This document shows positions 23,171 through 31,472 of a stretch of DNA of 38,389 bases, piece by piece. The number at the start of each line of letters is the position of its first letter. The stretch's first letter is position 1. A model generated the notes under the pieces. That model had not been told where the DNA came from, did no database searches, and saw nothing but the letters and a program-made list of their open reading frames with translations. Source of the DNA: Clostridia bacterium (GTDB lineage Bacteria; Bacillota; Clostridia; Oscillospirales; CAG-272); contig JAFQMP010000021.1 of the NCBI GenBank assembly GCA_017396225.1, positions 1 through 38,389 of the forward strand, given 5' to 3'. The translations under genes and the position numbers were made by a program.

Positions 23171-23767
23171 TTAATTTGCCACCTTAACCATGGCAAAGCG
23201 CAGCACGTGGTCACCGCGGCGGTAGCCCTTTTGCAGCACCTCAACCACAATGCTCTCGCCAACCGTTTCGTCCTCGACGTGCATCACGGCGTTGTGCAGG
23301 TTGGGGTCAAATTCCGCACCCACAGGGTCAATCACCTCAACGCCCAGCCTTGCAAGGGTTTCCTGCACGCTCTTCAGGGTCAGCTCCACGCCCTTGGCAA
23401 CATTCTCGCCGTCGGCGTACATCACCGCACGCTCCAGGTTGTCAACCACAGGGAAAAGCGATGCCAGCGCCTCGGCATACGCCTCGGCATAGGTTGCCTC
23501 GCGCTCCCGCTGGCTGCGGCGGCGGAAATTATCATACTCAGCGGCAAGGCGCAGATACTGGTCGCTTTTCGCTGCCAGCGCATCAGTCGTCTCGTCAAGC
23601 CTTGCCTTGAGGTCTGCGACCTCACCCTCAAGCTTTCTCACCTTGCTTTTTGATGCACGCCCCGTATCCTCTGCGGGTGCTGCAGCCTCAGCAGGTGCCG
23701 TTTCCTCAGTAACGCTCTCGTCCGCAACAGCTTCAGGCGTTACATCTTCTCTTTTTTCTTCAATCAT
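23171..23767 (-). CDS. grpE: Nucleotide exchange factor GrpE
   Basis: This 198-residue factor releases ADP from DnaK. An acidic, alanine-rich N-terminus is followed by a long coiled coil (VRKLEGEVADLKARLDETTD), YLRLAAEYDNFRRRSQRE, and a C-terminal beta-domain with GVEVIDPVGAEFDPNLHNAVMHVEDE. AGAAGGAG precedes the ATG, which overlaps the end of hrcA by eight bases (ATGATTGA), so the two are translationally coupled. Confidence 0.97.
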   Translation of the reverse strand: MIEEKREDVTPEAVADESVTEETAPAEAAAPAEDTGRASKSKVRKLEGEVADLKARLDETTDALAAKSDQYLRLAAEYDNFRRRSQREREATYAEAYAEALASLFPVVDNLERAVMYADGENVAKGVELTLKSVQETLARLGVEVIDPVGAEFDPNLHNAVMHVEDETVGESIVVEVLQKGYRRGDHVLRFAMVKVAN

Positions 23768-24827
23768 TGTCTGCTCCTTCTCCGCCTTTCGCGGGTTCCT
23801 TTAAGAGATGCGCAATGTTGCCGCCAAGATTGTCAAGCGTAGCAAGCACACGCGCGTAATCCATACGCACAGGGCCGATGACGCCGATGGCGCCAACCGT
23901 TTTGCCGCCCGCGCGAATGGGCTTAAATACAAAGGTAGAATTGTTGATGACGCGCACAGCGCTCTCCTGTCCGATAACAACGCTGACGCCGTCCCCCTCC
24001 GCGCCGTCCACGATATCAAGGATATCGTCCTTGCGCTCAAGCGCAGAGAGCAGCTCACCAAGGCTTGTGGCATCGGTAAACTCGGGATATTGCAAAAGTC
24101 TGTCCAGACCACTGACCTTCAGCTCACCGCCGTTGAGGTCGCCGAGCAGGGCGTAAATTCCCTTCATTACCGCGTTTACCAGTGCGCTGTCCCCTGCCAT
24201 CTGATTTTCAAGCTCCATCATCACAGAGAGTGAAATCTGCTCGGCATCTACACCCACGACAAGCCTATTCAACGCCTCGGTCAGATGGGAAAGCACCGCC
24301 TCGTCAATCTCAGACTCGGTGACAAGGTTGCGTGTTTTAACGGTGCCGTTTGAGGCAACCGCAATCAGGACAAAGCTATGTGCATCAATCATTGCGGTTT
24401 CATACTTGCTGACCGTCACCGACGAGGCACGCGGCTTAATGGCAAATGCCGTATAGTTCGTCAGGCTTGATGCTACACGCGATGCTTTATCCAGAATCTG
24501 ATCAAGCTCCGCCATTTTGATTTTCATCAGCTGGTCGATTTGCGCAATTTCCCTTGTGGTGGCGGTATATTCCTCTAAAAGCGCATCGACATAAAAGCGG
24601 TAGCCCTGCTTACTGGGCACGCGCCCTGCCGAGGTATGAGGCTGCTCAAGATAACCGAGTGCCTCCAATTCCGCCATTTCGTTGCGGATTGTTGCCGACG
24701 AACAGGAAAGCTGACGACTCTCGGTAATATACTTGGAACCAACAGGCTCACCTGCACGGATATGCTCCTCAACCACAGCCTTCAGAATCAGCTTTTTGCG
24801 CTCGCTTAAGCCTTTCTGCTCAGACAC
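23760..24827 (-). CDS. hrcA: Heat-inducible transcription repressor HrcA
   Basis: This 355-residue repressor binds CIRCE and loses activity when GroE is occupied by unfolded protein. The winged-helix N-terminus has LSERKKLILKAVVEEHIRAGEPVGSKYI and SCSSATIRNEMAELEALGYL; a regulatory domain follows, ending with GPVRMDYARVLATLDNL. The start is GTG. Of two in-frame GTG codons, 24827 is eight bases from AGAAGGGAG, while 24836 touches it, so 24827 is chosen. First gene of the operon, with CIRCE in its own leader. Confidence 0.95.
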   Translation of the reverse strand: MSEQKGLSERKKLILKAVVEEHIRAGEPVGSKYITESRQLSCSSATIRNEMAELEALGYLEQPHTSAGRVPSKQGYRFYVDALLEEYTATTREIAQIDQLMKIKMAELDQILDKASRVASSLTNYTAFAIKPRASSVTVSKYETAMIDAHSFVLIAVASNGTVKTRNLVTESEIDEAVLSHLTEALNRLVVGVDAEQISLSVMMELENQMAGDSALVNAVMKGIYALLGDLNGGELKVSGLDRLLQYPEFTDATSLGELLSALERKDDILDIVDGAEGDGVSVVIGQESAVRVINNSTFVFKPIRAGGKTVGAIGVIGPVRMDYARVLATLDNLGGNIAHLLKEPAKGGEGADND

Positions 24828-24855
24828 GCCGTCCACTCCCTTCTTTTTATGATTT

Positions 24856-24882
24856 TTAGCACTTTCAACACGAGAGTGCTAA
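24856..24882. promoter_or_regulatory. CIRCE operator of the heat-shock operon
   Basis: TTAGCACTT, nine bases, then GAGTGCTAA match the CIRCE consensus with one mismatch at the innermost base of the left half. It lies between the -10 box and the hrcA start, so HrcA would repress the whole hrcA-grpE-dnaK-dnaJ-prmA operon. Confidence 0.95.
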
Positions 24883-24893
24883 TCACACCTAAA

Positions 24894-24922
24894 AATATAA
24901 CACTATTTTTGCCATTTGTCAA
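24894..24922 (-). promoter_or_regulatory. Sigma-A promoter of hrcA
   Basis: TTGACA (24922-24917) and TATATT (24899-24894) on minus are 17 bp apart, directly upstream of CIRCE. Confidence 0.9.
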
Positions 24923-24995
24923 GGATTTTACCAAAATATTTTTACATTTTTACCCTGAGAGTGCAAATTTTTTGGTTTTGTGGCAAATGTGCAGA

Positions 24996-25032
24996 AAAAA
25001 GCAGCCGCGTGCGTGGCACACGGCTGCTTTTT
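24996..25032 (-). terminator. Terminator of mrp
   Basis: Stem AAAAAGCAGCCG/CGGCTGCTTTTT (24996-25007 with 25021-25032), with a loop that can pair further, lies eight bases after the mrp stop and ends in a T-run on minus. Confidence 0.88.
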
Positions 25033-25039
25033 GTTAAAT

Positions 25040-25876
25040 TCAGGACAGTGCTGCGACGATAGAGGCAGCGGCTGCGGTCATGGGCTGGTCCTTTTCTACC
25101 TGCTCAATTTTACCCGCATCAACGAGTACTGCAAGCGCGGGGTCAATGGGCATCTTGGCAAGCAAGGGATAGCCAAACTCCTTGGCAATCTCCTCAATAT
25201 GGCTCTCACCAAAAATATGAATTTCCTTGCCGCAATCGGGGCAGCGGACAAAGCTCATATTCTCCACAAGACCGAGAACGGGGACGTCCATCATATTTGC
25301 CATATTGGCGGCCTTCTTGACAATCATGGAAACAAGCTCCTGCGGACTGCTGACGATAACAACGCCGTCAACCTTGAAGGACTGAAATACCGTCAGGGGC
25401 ACGTCACCCGTCCCGGGGGGACAGTCGACAATCAGGTAATCAATATTATCCCAGACAACCTCAGTGTAGAACTGCTTGACAGTGCCTGCAATAATAGGGC
25501 CGCGCCAGATAACGGGGCTTGCCTCGTCAGGCAGGAGCAGGTTTAAGGAAACCACGTCAATACCGCCGGGGGTACGTGCAGGGTAAAGACCGTCCTGATC
25601 GCCCTCGACAGTACCCGATTTCAGGCCAAATGCCTTGGGGATAGAGGGGCCCGTGATGTCAGCATCAAGGATACCCACGCGATAGCCTGCGCGGTTGAGC
25701 GCAACAGCTAAGAGCGAGGTCACCATGGACTTGCCGACGCCGCCCTTGCCCGATACGACACCGATAATCTTACCGATTTTACTTTTCTCGTGAATTTTAT
25801 CCTTTTGGGGACCCTTGCGCGAGCTGCAATCCGCACTCGAGCAGGAGCCGCAATCGTGCGTACATTCTTCTGCCAT
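25040..25876 (-). CDS. mrp: Mrp/ApbC-type P-loop Fe-S cluster carrier with N-terminal cysteine motif
   Basis: This 278-residue cytoplasmic ATPase of the Mrp/Nbp35 family carries and delivers Fe-S clusters. A deviant Walker A motif SGKGGVGKS is followed by DADITGPSIPKAFG, LIVDCPPGTGDVPLTV and the CPDC pair that binds the bridging cluster. The N-terminus adds four cysteines (Cys5, 9, 12 and 17, in CTHDCGSCSSADC), like the N-terminal ferredoxin-type site of Nbp35. It lacks the usual MIP18-like domain of E. coli Mrp. AGGAGG precedes the ATG. Single-gene unit with its own promoter and terminator. Confidence 0.92.
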   Translation of the reverse strand: MAEECTHDCGSCSSADCSSRKGPQKDKIHEKSKIGKIIGVVSGKGGVGKSMVTSLLAVALNRAGYRVGILDADITGPSIPKAFGLKSGTVEGDQDGLYPARTPGGIDVVSLNLLLPDEASPVIWRGPIIAGTVKQFYTEVVWDNIDYLIVDCPPGTGDVPLTVFQSFKVDGVVIVSSPQELVSMIVKKAANMANMMDVPVLGLVENMSFVRCPDCGKEIHIFGESHIEEIAKEFGYPLLAKMPIDPALAVLVDAGKIEQVEKDQPMTAAAASIVAALS

Positions 25877-25918
25877 TTTTATTTCCTCCTGAGCATTCGC
25901 TCTTTTCTATTCATCAAT

Positions 25919-25946
25919 ATTATACACCTTTTCCCCGAAAATGCAA
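25919..25946 (-). promoter_or_regulatory. Sigma-A promoter of mrp
   Basis: TTGCAT (25946-25941) and TATAAT (25924-25919) on minus are 16 bp apart, about 40 bases before the mrp ATG. Confidence 0.8.
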
Positions 25947-26074
25947 GCCCTTTGAGAATTTTATCTGTTTTTGTGCCTATCTCGCATATGCACACGCGCG
26001 GTATACAATAATGTAGGCGGACGACGCCTTGCGCCCGACACCCCGTGCAGACAAGAAGCGCACTTTCACACGCG
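25947..26074. other. Non-coding stretch between the mrp promoter and the yebC repeat
   Basis: No open frame is recognised. ACGCCTTG (26024-26031) can pair with CAAGGCGT (26092-26099), and GCCCGACA occurs at both 26033-26040 and 26086-26093. This may be a decayed second copy of the repeat at 26075-26181. Confidence 0.4.
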
Positions 26075-26181
26075 AAAAATAAGCAGCCCGACAAGGCGTA
26101 CCACAGAAAGTAAAGCGCAGGCGTAGTAACCTACGTCAAACTGCTTTCGCGGAACAACGCCGTCGGGCGTCACTTATTTTT
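26075..26181. repeat. Structured palindromic repeat 3' of yebC, probable terminator
   Basis: Nested arms AAAAATAAG/CTTATTTTT (26075-26083, 26173-26181), GCCCGAC/GTCGGGC (26086-26092, 26162-26168) and GGCGT/ACGCC (26095-26099, 26157-26161) enclose a small CGTAG-TAAC-CTACG hairpin (26122-26135). The element begins five bases after the yebC stop and ends on minus in CTTATTTTT, so it should act as that operon's terminator. Its core CGCAGGCGTAGTnACC recurs near mutL. Confidence 0.75.
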
Positions 26182-26186
26182 TTGCG

Positions 26187-26912
26187 TTAATTCTCCCAGT
26201 TGTGGTAAACGTCCATGACGTCGTCGTCATCTTCCAGCATATCAATCAAAAGACCCATAAATTTCTGGTCGTCGGGGTCGGAGAGTGCCACAGTGGTGGT
26301 GGGGATTTTATCGGGCTCGGCAGAGAGCACGGGGTAGCCTGCTGCCACCAGCACCTCCTTAATGGCGTAGAGGTCGTCCACTACGGTGTAAATTTCAAAC
26401 ACACCCTCTCCCGCTGCAAAATCCTCTGCACCCGCCTCAAGGGCAGTTTCCATGAGCTTGTCCTCGTCAATATCACCGTCCTCATTGTTTACAATGATAA
26501 CGCCCTTATCCTCAAAGAGGAAGGACACGCAGCCCGAGGTGCCCATATTGCCGTGGTACTTGTTAAAATAGGAGCGCACGTTGCCTGCGGTGCGGTTGCG
26601 GTTATCGGTGGTGGTCTTGACAATCACGGCAACGCCGCCCGGGCCATAGCCCTCATAAGTAATCTCCTCATAGTCCTCGCCCTGCGCGCCCATTGCCTTT
26701 TTGATGATACGCTCAATGTTATCATTGGGGACGTTGTTTGACTTCGCCTTCTGAATGAGGTCGCGAAGCTTGGAGTTGGAGTTGGGGTCGCCGCCGCCTG
26801 CCTTGACGGCCACGGCAATTTCCTTGCCGATTTTGGTGAAAACCTTCGCCTTCTGTGCGTCGGTCTTTTCTTTCTTGTGCTTAATATTCGCCCATTTGCT
26901 ATGTCCGGACAT
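26187..26912 (-). CDS. YebC/PmpR (TACO1) family protein
   Basis: This 241-residue protein begins with the family signature MSGHSKWANIKHKKEKTDAQKAKVFTKIGKEI (shown here in abbreviated sense: SGHSKWANIKHKK then KVFTKIGKEI), with ERIIKKAMG, YEGYGPGGVAVIV and TDNRNRTAGNVRS. Members were long called transcription regulators; recent work on the family supports a role in relieving ribosome stalling, as TACO1 does in mitochondria. AAGGAG precedes the ATG. It is 18 bases behind argS and is the last gene before the structured repeat. Confidence 0.95.
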   Translation of the reverse strand: MSGHSKWANIKHKKEKTDAQKAKVFTKIGKEIAVAVKAGGGDPNSNSKLRDLIQKAKSNNVPNDNIERIIKKAMGAQGEDYEEITYEGYGPGGVAVIVKTTTDNRNRTAGNVRSYFNKYHGNMGTSGCVSFLFEDKGVIIVNNEDGDIDEDKLMETALEAGAEDFAAGEGVFEIYTVVDDLYAIKEVLVAAGYPVLSAEPDKIPTTTVALSDPDDQKFMGLLIDMLEDDDDVMDVYHNWEN

Positions 26913-26930
26913 TATTCTATACTCCTTAAA

Positions 26931-28673
26931 TTAAATCTTTTCCATGGTTTTGAGGCAGATGAGGGGGAATGCGTTGCCGAGCACCACATTGGTGGCACGT
27001 GTCAGCGCCACGCGGGTGGCTCTCACACTCTCATTCTCTGCCGAGAGGATTGCGCAGTTGTGGTAGAAGCGGTTGAATGCCGCTGCCACATCAAGAATAT
27101 AGCGGGTAATCACCGATGGCTCATAATCGGCAATTGCCGCAGAAACCTTCTCGGGGAAGCGCGCCAGCACCTTGAGGAGTGCCGCCTCATCGGGTGCGGT
27201 GATGGCAATCTGCGCATCGGCAACACCTGCCTCCTCCGCGCGACGAAGCACGGCGCAGGTACGCGCGTAGGTGTACTGCGCGTAGGGGCCTGTATTGCCG
27301 TCAAAGTTGAGGGCGTCCTCCATGACAAAATTGATATCCTTGATACGGCTGTTCGAGAGGTAGTAGAAGACGATAGCACCGACGCCGACCGCCTCGGCAA
27401 CCGCCGCAGCATCGTCAATATCGGGATTCTTCTCTGCCATAATGGCGCTGACCTCCTCAATTGCGGCGCGGAACAAGTCCTTCAGGAGCACCACGTTGCC
27501 TGTACGGGTTGCCAGCTTGGCACCGTTGATGCTGACCGTACCGTAGGGCACGTGCACCAGCTCACCAAACCAGGGATAGCCCATCAGCTCCACGACCTTG
27601 AACCACTGTGCAAAGTGCAGGCTCTGTCCTGCCGAGGTTACGTAAATTGCCTTATCAAAATGGTAGGTTTCCTTGCGGTAAACGGCAGCGGCAATATCGC
27701 GGGTGGGATAGAGCGTGGAGCCGTCGCGCTTAAGAATCAGACAAGGGGGCATACCGTAGGGCTCAAGCTCCACGATAGAGGCACCGTCATCAATCTTCAA
27801 AAGACCCATTTCACGGAGCTTTTCAACCTGTGCGGGCATCTTGTCGGTATAAAAGCTCTCGCCCTTATAGCTGTCAAAGGTAATGCCAAGCTGCTTGTAG
27901 GTCTTTTCGTATTCAGCAAGGCTGATGTCGATAAACCAACGCCAGAGGGCGAGGTTTTCCTCATCGCCAAGCTCCAGCTTTTTGAACTCGGCGCGGGCGG
28001 CATCGCCAAGGGCAGGGTCGGCAGGAATACCCTTTTCCTCGTTACCCGAAATGGCGTTGTTAATCATGACGTAAAGCTCAACAAGCTTGTCAATACCGCC
28101 TTCCTCAATCATCTCCTTATTGCCCCACTTTTTGTAGGCAACGATGAGCTTGCCAAACTGGGTGCCCCAGTCGCCGAGGTAGTTGATACCAACACACTCA
28201 TAGCCGTGGAACTCGTGCAGCTTCTTTAAGGAGTGACCGATAACGGTAGTGCCGAGGTGTCCGATGTGGAAGGGCTTTGCCACGTTGGGCGAGGAGTAGT
28301 CCAGTACCACGCGCTTGCCCTTGCCCTCCTCAGAGGAGCCGTAGCTCTTACCCGCCGTGAGAATACCGTCAAGCACGGTGCCTGCAAGATATTCCTCGGA
28401 AAGTGTGATATTGAGATAGCCGTTCACCGCCTCTGCCCTGCCGACAGGTGCAAGACCCGCAAGGCACGCGGCAAGTGCCGCCGCAATCTGCACAGGCGCA
28501 CGGCGCAGCGTACGCGAGAGCTTGAAGCAAGGGAGTGCGAGGTCGCCCATTTTATCATCGGGCGGATATTCAAGCATTGCCGCAAGGTCGGTGGCGGCAG
28601 GTGCCTCAGGCGCGCCGAGGGCAAGAATACCCTCGGCCAATTTTTCTGCAATCAGTTTTTTGATGTTTTTCAT
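26931..28673 (-). CDS. argS: Arginyl-tRNA synthetase
   Basis: This 580-residue class I enzyme charges tRNA-Arg. An N-terminal Add-1 domain (about 1-110, with PPDDKMGDLALPCF) precedes the catalytic domain with HIGH in NVAKPFHIGHLG. The KMSKS position is degenerate (KLATRTGNVV), as usual for ArgS. The C-terminal DALR anticodon-binding domain ends with FYHNCAIL and LICLKTMEKI. The ATG at 28673 follows AAAGAGGA; an upstream ATG at 28709 would lie inside the tldE 3' end. No T-box leader is present. Part of the tgt-tldD-tldE-argS-yebC cluster. Confidence 0.96.
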   Translation of the reverse strand: MKNIKKLIAEKLAEGILALGAPEAPAATDLAAMLEYPPDDKMGDLALPCFKLSRTLRRAPVQIAAALAACLAGLAPVGRAEAVNGYLNITLSEEYLAGTVLDGILTAGKSYGSSEEGKGKRVVLDYSSPNVAKPFHIGHLGTTVIGHSLKKLHEFHGYECVGINYLGDWGTQFGKLIVAYKKWGNKEMIEEGGIDKLVELYVMINNAISGNEEKGIPADPALGDAARAEFKKLELGDEENLALWRWFIDISLAEYEKTYKQLGITFDSYKGESFYTDKMPAQVEKLREMGLLKIDDGASIVELEPYGMPPCLILKRDGSTLYPTRDIAAAVYRKETYHFDKAIYVTSAGQSLHFAQWFKVVELMGYPWFGELVHVPYGTVSINGAKLATRTGNVVLLKDLFRAAIEEVSAIMAEKNPDIDDAAAVAEAVGVGAIVFYYLSNSRIKDINFVMEDALNFDGNTGPYAQYTYARTCAVLRRAEEAGVADAQIAITAPDEAALLKVLARFPEKVSAAIADYEPSVITRYILDVAAAFNRFYHNCAILSAENESVRATRVALTRATNVVLGNAFPLICLKTMEKI

Positions 28674-28692
28674 AGTCGTCCTCTTTTTTTCG

Positions 28693-30042
28693 TTAAGCCT
28701 CGCCCGCAACCGAAATGTCCTTGACAGATACGGCAGGTGCCGCGGTCATGGAAAAGCCGCTGCCACCCTCCTCAACCTCGGAGCCAATCTCGGTGATATT
28801 CTTTAACATCTCGTAAAAATTACCTGCAATCGTAAAGGAGCGCACAGGAGCTGCCTGCTTGCCGTCCTTGATAAGGAAGCCCGCCGCCTCAATCGAAAAA
28901 TCGCCCGTGGTGGCATCGCAGCCTGCGTGCAGGCCCTTCAGCTCGGTAATATAAACGCCCTCTCCAACAAACGAGAACAGCTCGGCAAGCGTCTTATTCC
29001 CTGCCCCGAATGCCAGGCAGAAGGGAGAAATTGACACAGGCGCAGCATAGGAGCCGCGCGCAGCGTTACCCGTTGTGGTCCTGCCCGCCTTTTTTGCGGT
29101 GGTCAAATCGTAAAGCAGGGTTTTGAGCACACCCTTTTCAATCAGCGCCTTACGGACGGTGGGAACGCCCTCCGCATCAAAGGGCATCTGCATCGTATTG
29201 CCCGCGTAAAAGGGGTCATCGTAAAGCGATACGGCAGGTGCGGCAATCTCGGTGCCCACCTTGTCGCCCAGAAGTGAAAGTCCAAGGAGCGCATTTTTAC
29301 CGTTAAAAATACCCGCATAAGTGCCGAGGAGCGCGCGCATCTGCTTGGCGGAGAACACTGCGTGGTATTTCCCCGTTTTGAGCGCACCCGCACCCAGACG
29401 TGCCAGTGCATCACCTACGGCGCGGTCTGTCATCTCGGAAAGAGATGCCTCGTCAAAATTATTGCTCCTTGCGTAGCCAAACGAGGGCTCTCCGTCCCGA
29501 TTGACAACCGCCTCAACCACAGCGTAATGCATGGCAGCAGTGTGTGTAAGGTCAAGTCCCTTGCTGTTGGCAAGTGCCACGGTTACGGTGGCACCGCCCA
29601 CGCCACTCTCGGTGCCGTCGGCGGCAAGCGGGGTGGCGGCATAGACCTTCTCCTGCAGGGTCATTGCCGCACGGCGCAAATCCTGCATTTCAGGCATTTC
29701 AGGCATTTCTGCCGTGACCCTCTCATAAAGGTCGCCTGCCTGCGGCGCATAGAAAATCGGCTCCTCGTCCGCATCAATCAGCGCGGCATTTGCCATAGCG
29801 CGGGGAACAAGAGCCATTAACTCCTGCTCCGTCAAGCACTCGCCCGAGGCAGCACCGATTTTGCCGTCAACCGCACAGCGGAAGGTGACACCACCCTTGG
29901 CGCCAAAGGAAGCGGCACTGGGTTCACCGTTCAGTGCCTCAGCCGAAATATCGGTGGACACGCGATAATATACGTCATATTCGGTAAGTCCCTCTGCCTT
30001 AGCGGCAGCAAACAGGACGTTTTTTATTTCGGAGAAATTCAT
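28693..30042 (-). CDS. TldE/PmbA-family subunit of TldD/TldE protease
   Basis: This 449-residue partner subunit of TldD has no HExxxH zinc motif, as is normal for TldE. Family features include ALANSKGLDLTH, FSAKQMRALLGTYAGIFNG, LYDDPF with FDAEGVP, and a C-terminal FSIEAAGFLIKDGK. In E. coli the heterodimer degrades unfolded peptides, including the microcin B17 leader. Residues EMPEMPEM come from a 9-base direct repeat. GGAGG in the end of tldD precedes its ATG, and the two genes overlap by ATGA, so the subunits should be made in equal amounts. Confidence 0.92.
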   Translation of the reverse strand: MNFSEIKNVLFAAAKAEGLTEYDVYYRVSTDISAEALNGEPSAASFGAKGGVTFRCAVDGKIGAASGECLTEQELMALVPRAMANAALIDADEEPIFYAPQAGDLYERVTAEMPEMPEMQDLRRAAMTLQEKVYAATPLAADGTESGVGGATVTVALANSKGLDLTHTAAMHYAVVEAVVNRDGEPSFGYARSNNFDEASLSEMTDRAVGDALARLGAGALKTGKYHAVFSAKQMRALLGTYAGIFNGKNALLGLSLLGDKVGTEIAAPAVSLYDDPFYAGNTMQMPFDAEGVPTVRKALIEKGVLKTLLYDLTTAKKAGRTTTGNAARGSYAAPVSISPFCLAFGAGNKTLAELFSFVGEGVYITELKGLHAGCDATTGDFSIEAAGFLIKDGKQAAPVRSFTIAGNFYEMLKNITEIGSEVEEGGSGFSMTAAPAVSVKDISVAGEA

Positions 30043-31421
30043 GAGCGACCTCCTACCGTAATCTTCTTTACACGGATAAGGGGCTGACCCACATCGGTAG
30101 GCACGCTACCCGACGCAGAGCCGCACATACCCTGCCCTGTGGCGAGGTTCTCACCCACCATATCAATATCCTGCAGAATCTGCGCGCCCGTGCCAATCAG
30201 CGCAGCACCGCGCACAGCCTCACAAATTTTGCCGTTGCGCACGATATAGCCCTCTTTGACCGAGAAGTTAAACTCACCCGTGAGGGGGTTGACCGAGCCG
30301 CCGCCCATTGCTTTGGCGTAAAGGCCGTACTCCATAGAGGCAATAATGTCCTCATTTTTATCGGGGCCGTTTGCGATGAAGGTATTTGTCATACGTGAGG
30401 TCGGCTCATAGGCATAGCTCTCACGGCGGCCGCAGCCTGTCATAGGCAGACCCAGACGGCGCGAGCCCAAGCGGTCAATCATATAGCTCTTCAGCACGCC
30501 GTTTTCAATCAGCACATTTCTGGTGGTGGGGGTTCCCTCGTCATCAATATTTGCCGAGCCCCAGCCGCCCGCAATCGTGCCGTCATCAATAGCGGTAACC
30601 TTCTCGTTTGCAATCTGCTCGCCGAGCTTGCCCGCCATTTGGGAAGCGCCGATGCCAACAGCGGTTGCCTCAAGCGAATGGCCACAGGCCTCGTGGAAGA
30701 TGACACCGCCAAAGCCGTTTTCAATCGCCACGGTCATCGTGCCGGCGGGACAGTATGCAGCGGTCAGGTTGGTGACAGCCTGTGCGGCGGCACGTCTGCC
30801 GACAGAGGCGGGCGAAACAGCATCAAAAAACTCAATGCCGACACCGCCACCGGGGCCGTAAAAGCCCGATTGGTTCTCCCCTGCTGCCGAGGCAACAGCC
30901 GACACGGCAATGCGCGTGCGCACCTTACGGTCGGTGCGGAAAAGCCCCTCGGTATTGGCAACCAGAATTTCACGGTCGGTATCCAGGTAGCTGCCGTCCA
31001 CCTGCGCGATGCGCGCATCAGTCGTCTTGGCGGCAACGCACGCCTCACGAAGTAAATCTGTTTTTTCGCGGGTGGGTACGTCATCGGGATAGCGCCCGAT
31101 TTTCGTGCGATTTTCTACGGTATCGGGGGTGAGCAGTATTTTGCGCTTACCCCCCTTCTCACCCACGGCACCCGCTACTGCTGCGGCGCAGGCAAGAAGT
31201 CCCTCTCGCGAGGTGTCTGTCGTAGAGGCATAATAGGTTTTGGTACCCTCAAACACGCGGATACCAACACCCGAAATCACCTGATCACGAATGCTTTCCA
31301 CCTTGTCTGAGAGAAAACGGATACGGGTTACGTGCTCGCGCTCTGCAAACACCTCGGCAAAATCGCCGCCCGTGGATACTGCAACCGATAACAAATCGGC
31401 AAGCAAGCTTTTTTCTATCAT
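30039..31421 (-). CDS. TldD-family zinc metalloprotease subunit
   Basis: This 460-residue catalytic subunit carries HEACGH (residues 243-248), the HExxxH zinc site of TldD, inside GFGGVIFHEACGHSLEA. Other family parts are FYGPGGGVG, DDEGTPTTRNVLIENGVLKSYM and a C-terminal GNLATGQGMCGSASG-like segment (here ENLATGQGMCG). It acts in the cytoplasm with TldE on small unfolded or RiPP-type peptides. CAAAGGAGC precedes the ATG. No RiPP precursor is visible nearby. It follows tgt after 51 bases. Confidence 0.93.
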   Translation of the reverse strand: MIEKSLLADLLSVAVSTGGDFAEVFAEREHVTRIRFLSDKVESIRDQVISGVGIRVFEGTKTYYASTTDTSREGLLACAAAVAGAVGEKGGKRKILLTPDTVENRTKIGRYPDDVPTREKTDLLREACVAAKTTDARIAQVDGSYLDTDREILVANTEGLFRTDRKVRTRIAVSAVASAAGENQSGFYGPGGGVGIEFFDAVSPASVGRRAAAQAVTNLTAAYCPAGTMTVAIENGFGGVIFHEACGHSLEATAVGIGASQMAGKLGEQIANEKVTAIDDGTIAGGWGSANIDDEGTPTTRNVLIENGVLKSYMIDRLGSRRLGLPMTGCGRRESYAYEPTSRMTNTFIANGPDKNEDIIASMEYGLYAKAMGGGSVNPLTGEFNFSVKEGYIVRNGKICEAVRGAALIGTGAQILQDIDMVGENLATGQGMCGSASGSVPTDVGQPLIRVKKITVGGRS

Positions 31422-31472
31422 AATAGCTCCTTTGAAAAGAGATAAATTCAGTGTTGACAGGACAGCGGCGAT

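Noticed and set aside
21592-23187. 531-codon plus-strand open frame opposite dnaK
   Set aside because: Antisense shadow of dnaK, low-complexity in character and without family motifs. Long frames opposite DnaK are a familiar artefact.
26877-28229. 450-codon plus-strand open frame opposite argS
   Set aside because: Antisense shadow of argS with no recognisable domain and no ribosome binding site.
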